Assembly (NCBI GenBank): GCA_964405465.1
Contig: CAYONZ010000005.1
Location: 1-64,000 of the forward strand
DNA: 64,000 nt
Reading direction: 5' to 3'
Origin: CAYONZ01 sp964405465
Lineage (GTDB): Bacteria > Bdellovibrionota > Bdellovibrionia > Bdellovibrionales > JAMPXM01
The stretch's first letter is position 1. Each line of letters opens with the position of its first letter. The notes beneath the pieces are model-generated. The model ran no database searches. It saw nothing but the letters and a program-made list of their open reading frames with translations, and was not told where the DNA came from. Below, one piece after another: positions 1 to 8,270 of this stretch. Both the position numbers and the translations under genes were made by a program.

Positions 1-54
1 CTTCGTCGCCTAACTCTTTTGAGTCCAGCGCGTCTACCAATTCCACCACAGGGC
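1..54 (-). tRNA. tRNA-Leu, 5' portion, cut by window edge
   Basis: Read on the minus strand from base 54, the sequence begins with a 7-base acceptor arm GCCCTGT followed by a D-arm of the class II leucine type (GGTGGAATTGGTAGACGC). The window ends before the variable arm, T-arm and CCA end, so about 54 of roughly 87 nt are present. A CAA anticodon is suggested by the bases CTCAAAA after the D-arm. The anticodon arm does not form a normal 5-bp stem with a 7-base loop as read, so identity as an intact gene is uncertain. Confidence 0.7.
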
Positions 55-72
55 CATTACAAAGAGAACGAC

Positions 73-101
73 AATCTAAGTTCTTGCCGCTGAGAACTCA
101 A
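73..101 (-). promoter_or_regulatory. candidate sigma-70 promoter of the tRNA gene
   Basis: On the minus strand, TTGAGT (96-101) and TAGATT (73-78) are separated by 17 bases. The predicted start lies about 12 bases before the mature tRNA 5' end at 54. Position and spacing fit a tRNA promoter; the -10 box matches consensus at only four of six bases. Confidence 0.4.
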
Positions 102-412
102 GAAGAATTTTCAATTTTTTTTGTCAATGGTTCAATTGAGGGCAAAATGCACCTCTGGCAATTGACTGTGGCAAAGGTGCTGGAATCTCCGATAGGAACT
201 TCCTAATCGTTAAAGTGGAGCTGCGAAGCTGACAGTCGTGAAATAAATCCAATCATGTGCCTTGGCCGGCTTTGATAAAATGAAAAGCATTCCACTTCCA
301 ATCAAATAGAATCGTTATGGGCCGCTCCATGATATTTAACGCAGGGGGCACACCGATTGCACACAAGTACTCCAAAATGGGCGGGGAGCCTGTTCATGAA
401 CGGGAGATTTTT
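102..412. other. intergenic region without recognised gene
   Basis: This stretch separates the minus-strand tRNA from the plus-strand barrel gene. I see no open frame with coding character and no clear hairpin terminator. It should contain the promoter of the 413 gene, but I cannot place one with confidence. Confidence 0.5.
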
Positions 413-1618
413 ATGAAAAAGTTAGTGTTCTTTTTGGCGTTTATCGCATTGGCCCGAGTCGAAGCGCAAAACTCAATTCGCCTGTCTGCTGATTCCGGCG
501 AGGAAGAAGTGGTTGTACCACGGGTCGTAAAAAAGCCCCTCGTAGTGAAAAAGAAAAAAGCAGTACAATATGACGAGGCTGCCAATGAGGTTCAAGAGGT
601 CGAGGTTGTTGAAGAAGCCCCTCGTGCATTTCGAAATCAACGCGTCCAAGAGCAACCGCTGACAGTTGTTGAAGCTTCTCCCCTGCGAGAATCCCGTGCT
701 GATGTCATGAGAAAGCAGCGACAAGACATTGAGGCAAAGACGGAGCAGAAAATCGTTGAGAAACTCGAGGAAAGTCGAATTGAAGACGAGAAGGTTCGCT
801 CTGAGCGTCTATTTGGTGATGCTTTCTCTGGTGGTTCAAAAAAGAACAGCACTAATGAAGCTGTGGTTGCGGCTCCGGCTCCGGTGGCGGCACCAGTTTA
901 CGTTGCCCCGCAACCAGTGGTGGTTGCTCCTCCGGCTCCAATAGCTCCTCCTGTCGCTCCCATCGATGAGAAATTGGTTGAAAAGGATATCAAGGAAGTC
1001 TCTGTTCGCGAAGAAGTTCGTGAAGCACTTAAAGACTTTCAGCCGCAAAAAGAGGAAGAGCTAACCTCTTATTACATTGGTGGCCAGGTTGGTCTCAGTG
1101 AATATCCAGACGTGAAAAATTTGAAGGGCTATGTGGCTAGTGGCTTCACTCTTGGGGTGATCACTCCTGAGCGAATCGTTGTCGAGGGAAGTTTTCTGTA
1201 TTCGACTTATCGATTAGAGATCGCTGATTCCTACTATTACTATCCTACGCTTATGTTTAAAGATTTGGCGCAATACGCTTCATCTGTTGGAGTGAAGTAT
1301 CAACTTTTGCCAGGGAAAATTAAGCCAACTTTAGGAGCGTTCTTGGGGTACACTTATCGTAAATATTCTGATCCTTCTAAGTCTTTGGTCAAGGGGCCTG
1401 ATGTGTCGTCAAATGCGTTTGATGCCGGGCTCTCAGCTGGACTTGATTTGCAGATCACAAAAACCTTGGCCATTGGTGCTGAATTTCGATACACCACAAA
1501 TATATCTAATAAGCGCGATAATGATTATGGGTATTCGCTTATCAATCCACAGAGTTCGACTCCAGTCGAGGAGCTTGATTACTATTCGATGGCAATCAGT
1601 GGGAAGCTCACGTTTTAG
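413..1618 (+). CDS. outer-membrane beta-barrel protein with Pro/Val-rich linker
   Basis: The protein has 401 residues from the ATG at 413. That start is preferred over the upstream in-frame 317 because GGGAG lies six bases before it and the N-terminus then becomes a signal peptide (MKKLVFFLAFIALARVEA). Residues about 20-200 are charged and low in complexity, with an Ala/Pro/Val tract near 160-185. From about 215 to the end, alternating aromatic and polar residues with repeated Tyr-rich strands suggest an eight-strand OmpA-like barrel, ending in the terminal Phe typical of Bam substrates. The function is unknown; the linker could span the periplasm. A terminator follows directly, so the gene is probably monocistronic. 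Confidence 0.75.
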   Translation: MKKLVFFLAFIALARVEAQNSIRLSADSGEEEVVVPRVVKKPLVVKKKKAVQYDEAANEVQEVEVVEEAPRAFRNQRVQEQPLTVVEASPLRESRADVMRKQRQDIEAKTEQKIVEKLEESRIEDEKVRSERLFGDAFSGGSKKNSTNEAVVAAPAPVAAPVYVAPQPVVVAPPAPIAPPVAPIDEKLVEKDIKEVSVREEVREALKDFQPQKEEELTSYYIGGQVGLSEYPDVKNLKGYVASGFTLGVITPERIVVEGSFLYSTYRLEIADSYYYYPTLMFKDLAQYASSVGVKYQLLPGKIKPTLGAFLGYTYRKYSDPSKSLVKGPDVSSNAFDAGLSAGLDLQITKTLAIGAEFRYTTNISNKRDNDYGYSLINPQSSTPVEELDYYSMAISGKLTF

Positions 1619-1650
1619 GCCTAAATTTTGTTAGAGATATCGATATTTTG

Positions 1651-1683
1651 AAGCCCTTTGTTTAGACAGAGGGCTTTTTTTAT
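1651..1683 (+). terminator. intrinsic terminator of the barrel gene
   Basis: An 11-bp stem (AAGCCCTTTGT with ACAGAGGGCTT, one G-U pair) closes a TTAG loop and is followed by a run of T. It lies 33 bases after the stop codon of the upstream gene. Confidence 0.85.
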
Positions 1684-1724
1684 GCGATCGTTTGACTGTG
1701 GGTAACAGGTCAAGCCAACTCAGT

Positions 1725-2405
1725 ATGCTGAGTTTTAGAAATCGATTTTTGTTTTTTCGTCGTTTTTTGTTGTCAACACTTGCGATGTCTTTTGTTGGCC
1801 AACAGGATTTACGCGCAGGAACGCCCTTGTTGGTGTCGAGAGTTGTCGGCGAGGTTGGCACCAAGGTGGTCACTAGCCGTGAGGTAAAGATCAATTACAT
1901 TCTTGAAAAGTTAGTTTTTGAAAAGGATGAAAAGGCAGCCTGCAGTAATGACCTTGAGATGGATTCAAAACCATTTTCTGATTTTTTAGTGGTGGTCTTC
2001 AATGAGTGGGTCATTTTTCTTGAATCTATGGCATTTCGTAAAGATGGCGAGCGAGCACTAAAAGAAAGCTCGGCTGTTTTACCTGAAAAGGTAAATATAG
2101 AAGGGTGTTTTGCACTGAAAAAACTTGAACCCTCACAAGCAGAGCTTTCGGCTATCTTGACTCGAAAATCGACTGTGAAGGACTTTTTGCAAATCAAAAC
2201 AAATTCTTCATTGATCACGATTTCTGATGATGATGCCATGGACTATTACAAAAAAAATCGAATTAAATTCGGTGGGCTTCCATTTTCTAATTTCTCTGAA
2301 AACATTAAAGCGTTTTTGACCAAGCAGCAGGCCGAGAGGCGCCTTGTTGAGTGGCTTAAAGTCTTGTACCGAAAATACGACGTCAAAAATGAAATGGGAG
2401 ACTAA
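1725..2405 (+). CDS. periplasmic SurA-like N-domain protein
   Basis: The protein is about 226 residues from ATG 1725; an in-frame TTG at 1692 is also possible. The N-terminus has two basic clusters and a hydrophobic stretch resembling a signal peptide ending near DLRAG. The next segment (VGEVGTKVVTSREVKINYIL) resembles the start of the SurA chaperone N-domain, where a short strand precedes a helical bundle. No parvulin (PPIase) domain follows, and the protein is shorter than SurA. The role is probably periplasmic folding or holding of envelope proteins, but this rests on a short N-terminal similarity. Three bases separate its stop from the following GNAT gene, so the two are likely co-transcribed. 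Confidence 0.55.
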   Translation: MLSFRNRFLFFRRFLLSTLAMSFVGQQDLRAGTPLLVSRVVGEVGTKVVTSREVKINYILEKLVFEKDEKAACSNDLEMDSKPFSDFLVVVFNEWVIFLESMAFRKDGERALKESSAVLPEKVNIEGCFALKKLEPSQAELSAILTRKSTVKDFLQIKTNSSLITISDDDAMDYYKKNRIKFGGLPFSNFSENIKAFLTKQQAERRLVEWLKVLYRKYDVKNEMGD

Positions 2406-2408
2406 TTT

Positions 2409-2846
2409 TTGCTGAAGTATCGGGCTCTTACTCAGAGCGATAATGAGGCCATATTTCAAATTCTGTCTGCTTGGCAACTGCGTCCGAATGGAAAAGGCCT
2501 TCCGAACTGGAGTCTATCTCAAGTGCAAGAGGAGCTCGAGCAGGGTGGTGGATTTGGAGCAGACCTGGATGGGAATTTGGTCGCATTTATTTTATTTCGA
2601 AAAAATCCGTTTCATTACGAAGTGACGTTTCTTGCGAGCGATCCAAGATATTTACGCGGTGGTTTAATGTGGGGCCTACTGGAGTCATGGATGGGGGACA
2701 TCTCGGGTTTTGAAATTTGGCTTGAGGTTCACGAGCACAATGAACCAGCTCGTCATTTATATCGAAAAGCTGGATTTCGAGAGGTTGGGAGCCGAAAGGC
2801 CTATTATTTTGATGGTGCAGCAGCAATCCTATTCAATTTCCCGTGA
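2409..2846 (+). CDS. GNAT-family N-acetyltransferase
   Basis: The protein has 145 residues and a TTG start, supported by GGGAG eight bases upstream and close spacing to the previous stop. The C-terminal half shows the GNAT pattern: a strand (FEIWLEVHEHNEPARHLYRK) followed by AGFREVG, as in RimI-type enzymes, where E/N and the LYRKAGF motif contribute to the acetyl-CoA fold. The acceptor substrate cannot be told from sequence. Ribosomal protein or small-molecule acetylation are both possible. The hairpin at 2929 lies downstream. Confidence 0.75.
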   Translation: MLKYRALTQSDNEAIFQILSAWQLRPNGKGLPNWSLSQVQEELEQGGGFGADLDGNLVAFILFRKNPFHYEVTFLASDPRYLRGGLMWGLLESWMGDISGFEIWLEVHEHNEPARHLYRKAGFREVGSRKAYYFDGAAAILFNFP

Positions 2847-2877
2847 TAGGGAGGCATTTAGGAAATGGTTAAGCTTT

Positions 2878-2883
2878 TATAAC
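2878..2883 (+). promoter_or_regulatory. candidate -10 element upstream of rimP
   Basis: TATAAC matches the -10 consensus at five of six bases. The matching -35 region is poor. It lies between the GNAT stop and the 2929 hairpin, so a transcript from here would carry that hairpin in its leader. Confidence 0.25.
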
Positions 2884-2928
2884 ACCTTGCAATTCCTTAA
2901 TGAATTTGGTAAAACTTTCGGTACACGG

Positions 2929-2953
2929 TGGCCCTTATGGGCCATTTTTTTTT
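2929..2953 (+). terminator. terminator or attenuator hairpin before rimP
   Basis: TGGCCC-TTAT-GGGCCA forms a perfect 6-bp GC-rich stem followed by nine T. It ends 24 bases before the rimP ATG. It may end the upstream transcript, or act as an attenuator in the leader of the rimP-nusA-infB operon. Confidence 0.8.
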
Positions 2954-2977
2954 GTCGAAACAGTTCATAGGTGAACG

Positions 2978-3508
2978 ATGTCTGAGAGCTTCCTAGAAAA
3001 AATTAAATTGATGGTCCATGAAGTGGCCGATCGGGAGAACTGCGTTGTCTATGATTTTGAGTTCTTAGGGGCCGCTCGAGGCCGGACTTTAAGGGTTTAC
3101 ATTGATCGAAAAGATGGTACTCCTGTGTCTATTGATGATTGTACTAATGTCTCTAAAGGTTTGAATTTGCTTTTAGATGTTGAGGACTTAATTCCGGGGG
3201 GATCCTATGATTTGGAGGTCTCTAGTCCAGGCTTGGAAAGAGCTCTCAAGACCCCGGCTCATTTTTCTGGAGCCCTTGGCAAGACAATTCAGGTGAAGAC
3301 TTTTGGTTATCTTGGTGAATACAATCCTGGCCGTAAAGAGTTGGAGAAGGCCAAAGTTATGACTGGCACCCTTAAGGCTGTTGGGGATACAGGGGTGACA
3401 GTTGATTTGGAGAAGGGACCGGCTTTTGTGCCGTTCGACGCCATTACTAAGTCGAATATGGTTTTTGAAGTCGTGTCTGGAGAGAAGAAGAGTTTAAAAA
3501 AGAAATAG
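2978..3508 (+). CDS. rimP: ribosome maturation factor RimP
   Basis: The protein has 176 residues, slightly longer than most RimP. It has the family's N-terminal alpha/beta domain with RTLRVYIDRKDG and the SPGLERALKTPAHF motif, then a C-terminal SH3-like domain ending FVPFDAITKSNMVF. RimP binds the 30S subunit during assembly. The ATG at 2978 follows a GTGAACG context without a strong Shine-Dalgarno. It is the first gene of the classic rimP-nusA-infB-rbfA-truB cluster. Confidence 0.95.
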   Translation: MSESFLEKIKLMVHEVADRENCVVYDFEFLGAARGRTLRVYIDRKDGTPVSIDDCTNVSKGLNLLLDVEDLIPGGSYDLEVSSPGLERALKTPAHFSGALGKTIQVKTFGYLGEYNPGRKELEKAKVMTGTLKAVGDTGVTVDLEKGPAFVPFDAITKSNMVFEVVSGEKKSLKKK

Positions 3509-3531
3509 TTTGTAATAATTGAGAGGTGAAA

Positions 3532-4935
3532 ATGGCAGCTGAGAGCGTTTTTTCAGATCTGAGTCGAATGATCGAGCAAATTGGAAAAGATAAAGGTATT
3601 GATAAACAATTGGTTATCGATGCTGTTGTGCAGGGAATGTTGGTTGCGGCCCGAAAAAAATATGGAACCTATCGTGAAATTGAAGCTCAGTTCAATGAAG
3701 ACTCTGGTGAAATTGAGCTTTATGAGTTCAAAGAAGTAGTTAAGCCTGAGGATTTCGTTGATGAGGAGATTCAGATCCCACTTGAGGAAGCGAAGGCATT
3801 CAATCCTGATATTCAGATTAATGATTCAATTGGTATTAAACTTGAGACCAATGAGTTGGGGCGCATTGCAGCTCAAACAGCCAAACAGATCATCACGCAA
3901 AAAGTTCGTGATGCTGAACGTGAGATAATTTTTGGTGAATTTGAGCAGAGAAAAGGCGAAATTGCTTCTGGAATTGCTCGTAGGGTTGAGCGTGGCGCGA
4001 TTGTTGTTGATTTAGGAAGAACCGAAGCTCATATCCCTTTGCGCGAGCAAATCCCAGGAGAAATCTATAAGCCTGGTGATCGAATTCAGGGGTATATTTC
4101 TGATGTTCGGCAAACCACTCGAGGCCCACAAATCATCATGTCTCGATCCTCTGAGCAATACTTGATTAAGCTGTTTGAAATTGAAGTGCCTGAAATTTAT
4201 GATGGTATAGTTCAAGTTATGGCCGCCGCGCGTGAGCCAGGGCAGAGGGCCAAGATTGCTGTGACAAGTAAGGATAGTGCCGTCGATCCTGTGGGTGCAT
4301 GTGTTGGAATGAAGGGCAGTCGGGTTCAGAATATCGTTCAGGAGCTGAAGGGCGAAAAGATCGATATTGTTCCGTGGGATGAGGATATCACTCGTTTTGC
4401 TTGTAATGCGTTGGCACCAGCAGAAATTTCGAGCGTATTTATTGATGAAGTGAATAAGCATATGGAGATTGTTGTTCCTGACAATCAGTTGAGTTTGGCA
4501 ATTGGGAAAAAAGGGCAGAATGTCCGTTTAGCTGCGAAAATCACAGGCTGGAAATTGGATATTATTTCTGAATCTAATTCGGCTGCGAAAACGGCAGAGT
4601 CCGTGTTCAATTTGATGTTGATCCCTGGAATGACTGAGACTATGGCGCAGAATATTTTTCAGAATGGATTCGGGTCTTACGCAAGCATTGCGGATGCCTC
4701 ATTCGAAGATATTATGGTGATTCCTGGTTACAACTCTCCAGAAAAGGCGATGAAGTTGATTCAGGATGCAAAAGATTTAATTGAAAAGTATAAAGCAGAA
4801 GGTATTGAGGCTCCGAAGGCTCCAACTGTAAAAAGCAGTTCTCGGCCAGAGGGAGATGCTAAAGCTCAGGCAGATGCTCGTTTGAAGGCTGAATTGGCGG
4901 CTTTAGATAATAAGACAAGTTCCCAAAATGAATAA
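3532..4935 (+). CDS. nusA: transcription termination/antitermination factor NusA
   Basis: The protein has 467 residues from ATG 3532, placed by GAGAGG five bases upstream; the in-frame GTG at 3526 lies inside that site. The order is the RNA-polymerase-binding N-domain (about 1-130), an S1 domain (about 135-200, VERGAIVVDLGRTEAHIP), two KH domains (about 230-345, with GACVGMKGSRVQNI and AIGKKGQNVRLAAK), and a helix-hairpin-helix tail (about 355-425). A charged Ala/Lys tail follows. NusA controls pausing, termination and antitermination. There is no ylxR or L7Ae-like gene between nusA and infB, unlike many bacteria. Confidence 0.97.
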   Translation: MAAESVFSDLSRMIEQIGKDKGIDKQLVIDAVVQGMLVAARKKYGTYREIEAQFNEDSGEIELYEFKEVVKPEDFVDEEIQIPLEEAKAFNPDIQINDSIGIKLETNELGRIAAQTAKQIITQKVRDAEREIIFGEFEQRKGEIASGIARRVERGAIVVDLGRTEAHIPLREQIPGEIYKPGDRIQGYISDVRQTTRGPQIIMSRSSEQYLIKLFEIEVPEIYDGIVQVMAAAREPGQRAKIAVTSKDSAVDPVGACVGMKGSRVQNIVQELKGEKIDIVPWDEDITRFACNALAPAEISSVFIDEVNKHMEIVVPDNQLSLAIGKKGQNVRLAAKITGWKLDIISESNSAAKTAESVFNLMLIPGMTETMAQNIFQNGFGSYASIADASFEDIMVIPGYNSPEKAMKLIQDAKDLIEKYKAEGIEAPKAPTVKSSSRPEGDAKAQADARLKAELAALDNKTSSQNE

Positions 4936-4977
4936 TTGAGTTTTTGAAACGTTCCGAATTGAGGAGAAGTGAGTACT

Positions 4978-7887
4978 GTGAGTCAACCTAAAGTGTTCGA
5001 ATTTGCAAAAGAGATTGGTATGGAGACGCTTGTACTTATGGATAAAATCCGTGAGTGGAAGCTTCCTGTCAGAAGTCACATGGCTGAACTCGAGCCAAAG
5101 GTTTTGGACCAGATTAAACAGAATCTTCAAGCGGAACAGGAAAAACTAGATTCTCCTGGAAAAAAGAAAGTCGTCAAAAAGGTTGTCGCCAAAGCAGCGA
5201 CAAAAATGGCGGATGTATCAGCAACAGAAGAGCCTGCCAAAAAAGTGGCAGTTAAAAAAACGATTCAAAAGAAACCAACAGATCCGAGTGAAGATGAATC
5301 GGCAAAGAAAGGCGCGACCGTCGTTGTAAAAAAAGCGACTGCGAAGACTGTAATTCGCCGCAAGGCTGATGATGAGGTTGATGAGAAGCATGCTTCACCT
5401 GTTGTGGAAGATACAGTTCTGGATCACAAGGCTGTACCAGCAGATATCGTAAGAAAAGAAGTTGCGCCAGTTGTTGTCTCGCCTGAGGTGGTAGAGCCGG
5501 TAGTTGCTAAGCCTGTTGTGCCGAAGGTCGCTGATATTCCTGTAGTCGTCTCTGACCAAAAGGAAACGAAGCCCGTGGCAAAGGAAGAAATTGCGCCACA
5601 GCCGGTCCTTGTCGTGACTCCGGCTCCAGCTCCAGCTCCAGTTGCACCTAGTGCCCCTGCTCGTAAACGAGAGGTTGTGATGACGGCGCATGGTCCTGTC
5701 AGTGGAGTAAAGTCAGATCCTCCGAAACGAAATATTATTGGTCGAATGGATTTAAGTCGAGTGACGCCGCCGCCATCCCAGGGGTCTGGCGGGGGATCAC
5801 AACAACATGGTGGTGGTATGGGTGCCGCTCGTCCAGTTAGCGTATCCCGAGGGCCACAAAGTGGAATGCGAAACATTAGGACTGGATTTGTTCCTCCTCC
5901 ACCTATGGATATTGAAGTTGATTCTCAGGATAACCGCAAAAAAGATTTGGAAAAAAATCTTAAAAAACGTGCTGGTATTGGAGTTGCTGCTCCTGTTGTT
6001 AAAGAAAAAGAAGAAGAAGTCGTTCATTTTTCTTCAACAGAGTTTCGCAAACGAGAAATGGTTTTTCAGCCCAAAAAGAAGAAGGGCATGTTGAATCGTC
6101 AGGCTTTGGCTACTGAAATTACCACGCCTAAGGCTTCAAAGCGGGTCGTGAGGGTTGATCAAACGATGAAGCTGAGCGATTTAGCTCAGGAGATGGGTGT
6201 TAAAGCTGCACAATTGACCAAAACATTAATGCAGAATGGTGTGATGGCAACAATGGGCACGGCACTTGATTTTGATACGATATCATTGATTGTACCAGAA
6301 TTTGGTTTTGAAGCAGTCAATGTGCATAAATCGGTTGACGATTTGATTCAAGAGTCAGCGTTTGGGCTTGAATCGGATTTAGAGCCTCGGTCGCCCATTG
6401 TTACTGTAATGGGGCATGTCGATCACGGAAAGACGTCGTTACTAGATGCTATACGTAAGGCAGATGTTGCCTCTGGGGAGGCCGGTGGTATCACACAGCA
6501 CATAGGTGCATATCGAGTAAAAACAGAGCATGGGCATTTGATCACTTTTATTGACACTCCGGGACACGAAGCTTTCACTGCGATGCGAGCTCGGGGTGCA
6601 AACGCAACTGACATTGCCATTATAGTAGTGGCGGCAGACGATGGTGTTATGCCACAAACAATTGAAGCCATTAGTCACGCTAAGGCAGCCAAAGTACCAA
6701 TAATAGTGGCGGTGAATAAAATTGATAAACCTGGAGCTAATCCGGACAAAATCAAGCAGCAGTTGACTGAATATGAATTGGTTCCAGAAGAATGGGGCGG
6801 AAGTACGATTTTCGTGAATGTTTCGGCGCTCAAGAAGACAGGAATTCAGGAGCTTTTAGAGCAAATTTATTTGGCAGCTGAAATGGAGGAGCTAAAGGCG
6901 AACCCGAACCGTTCTGCTACTGGAATTGTAATCGAAAGCCGAATTGAAAAAGGCCGAGGTAGTGTGGCTACCCTTTTGATTCAAAATGGAACTCTGAAGG
7001 TTGGGCAGGCTGTTGTTTGTGGAACAAGCTATGGCCGTGTGCGCAGCCTGATGAACGATCGCGGTGAGCGTGTGAATGAGGCAGGTCCGAGTATTCCAGT
7101 TGAAATTATGGGATTAAATGAACCTCCATTGGCGGGTGAAAGATTTGATGTTTGCGATGATGAAAAATCGGCGCAGGGAATAGCTGATGCACGTAAAAAG
7201 AAGGTATTGGAGGCAGCAGCTCCAGCGAAAATTTCTTTGGAAGAGGTTTTTGCTAAGATGCAAGCTGGCGCGATTAAAGAGCTGAACGTTGTTTTGAAGA
7301 CTGATGTTGCTGGAAGTGTTGAAGCAATTAAGGGCATGTTTGATAAAGTGGCGACATCTGAAGTGAAGCTAAAAGTTTTGCACGCTGCAGTTGGCGGAAT
7401 TAGTGAAAATGATGTGTTGTTGGCCAGTACGGCAAAAGGGATAGTGGTCGGATTCAATGTTCGACCGGATTCTGGAGCACAGGCTGCTGCTAAACGTGAA
7501 GGTGTTGAGATTAAGTGTTATTCGATTGTCTATGAGTTGATGGATGATATGAAGAAAGCAATGTCTGGAATGCTGAGTCCGACATCTGTCGAAAAGGTAT
7601 ATGGACGCGCAGAGGTTCGAAATACCTTTTCTGTTCCTAAAATGGGAACAATTGCTGGATGCTTGGTTCAGGATGGAAAAATTTTGCGTTCGGCACAGGT
7701 GCGATTGTTGCGTGACGGGAAAGTTGTTTATACCGGAAAGATTGGTAGCTTGAAGCGATTCAAAGATGACGCTAAAGAGGTTGCGACTGGATTTGAGTGC
7801 GGTATTGGTATTGAAAACTACAATGACCTTAAGGTTGGCGATGTTTTGGAAGCCTTTTCGCAAGAGTCAATTTCAAGAGAGCTTTGA
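4978..7887 (+). CDS. infB: translation initiation factor IF-2
   Basis: The protein is about 969 residues. GTG 4978 is chosen because GAGGAG (4961-4966) lies 11 bases upstream; the in-frame GTG at 4969 is only two bases from it. The N-terminal IF2_N-like motif (KVFEFAKEIGM) is followed by a long Lys/Ala/Val/Pro-rich linker to about residue 330, a second IF2_N near 400, and the GTPase domain with GHVDHGKTSL (G1), DTPGHEAF (G3) and NKID (G4). Beta-barrel and C-terminal domains that bind fMet-tRNA complete it. IF-2 brings initiator tRNA to the 30S subunit. Its stop overlaps the rbfA ATG (TGATG). Confidence 0.97.
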   Translation: MSQPKVFEFAKEIGMETLVLMDKIREWKLPVRSHMAELEPKVLDQIKQNLQAEQEKLDSPGKKKVVKKVVAKAATKMADVSATEEPAKKVAVKKTIQKKPTDPSEDESAKKGATVVVKKATAKTVIRRKADDEVDEKHASPVVEDTVLDHKAVPADIVRKEVAPVVVSPEVVEPVVAKPVVPKVADIPVVVSDQKETKPVAKEEIAPQPVLVVTPAPAPAPVAPSAPARKREVVMTAHGPVSGVKSDPPKRNIIGRMDLSRVTPPPSQGSGGGSQQHGGGMGAARPVSVSRGPQSGMRNIRTGFVPPPPMDIEVDSQDNRKKDLEKNLKKRAGIGVAAPVVKEKEEEVVHFSSTEFRKREMVFQPKKKKGMLNRQALATEITTPKASKRVVRVDQTMKLSDLAQEMGVKAAQLTKTLMQNGVMATMGTALDFDTISLIVPEFGFEAVNVHKSVDDLIQESAFGLESDLEPRSPIVTVMGHVDHGKTSLLDAIRKADVASGEAGGITQHIGAYRVKTEHGHLITFIDTPGHEAFTAMRARGANATDIAIIVVAADDGVMPQTIEAISHAKAAKVPIIVAVNKIDKPGANPDKIKQQLTEYELVPEEWGGSTIFVNVSALKKTGIQELLEQIYLAAEMEELKANPNRSATGIVIESRIEKGRGSVATLLIQNGTLKVGQAVVCGTSYGRVRSLMNDRGERVNEAGPSIPVEIMGLNEPPLAGERFDVCDDEKSAQGIADARKKKVLEAAAPAKISLEEVFAKMQAGAIKELNVVLKTDVAGSVEAIKGMFDKVATSEVKLKVLHAAVGGISENDVLLASTAKGIVVGFNVRPDSGAQAAAKREGVEIKCYSIVYELMDDMKKAMSGMLSPTSVEKVYGRAEVRNTFSVPKMGTIAGCLVQDGKILRSAQVRLLRDGKVVYTGKIGSLKRFKDDAKEVATGFECGIGIENYNDLKVGDVLEAFSQESISREL

Positions 7888-8270
7888 TGTCAGATAATCG
7901 ACGTGTTCAGAGAATTGAAAAAGAAGTTCGCGAGGTTCTCGCCTCTTATTTGTTGGCGGGTTTTCGCGGAGCTCTGAAGGGTTTGGTTACCCTCACTCGA
8001 GTTAAGGTTTCCGGCGATATGCGCGTCGGAAAAATTTATATTTCAGTTCTCGGATCTAAGGAGGATGAGGCTCATTCCCTAAAGGAAATCGAGGGACGTC
8101 TCTTCGAAATGCAAAAAGAATTGGCTGTGAAACTGAAGATGCGTAACACCCCGAAATTGAGTGTTGAGATTGATCGGGGTGTTGAGCAGTCCTTAAAAAT
8201 CGATGCGATTTTACGAGAAATGAATAAGCCAAAAAGCGGTGGCTCAGATGGTGCCTCAGGGCCATCATGA
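7887..8270 (+). CDS. rbfA: ribosome-binding factor A
   Basis: The protein has 127 residues from ATG 7887, which overlaps the infB stop by one base and implies translational coupling. It opens RRVQRIEKEVREVLASYLL, and the KH-like core has VKVSGDMRVGKIYISVLG and LRMRNTPKLSVEID-type strands (here LKMRNTPKLSVEID). RbfA binds the 30S subunit and helps 16S rRNA 5' end maturation. A Gly/Ser tail follows the fold. It overlaps truB by four bases. Confidence 0.95.
   Translation: MSDNRRVQRIEKEVREVLASYLLAGFRGALKGLVTLTRVKVSGDMRVGKIYISVLGSKEDEAHSLKEIEGRLFEMQKELAVKLKMRNTPKLSVEIDRGVEQSLKIDAILREMNKPKSGGSDGASGPS

Noticed and set aside
5424..5876. A 150-codon minus-strand frame inside infB
   Set aside because: It is the antisense shadow of the low-complexity linker of IF-2.
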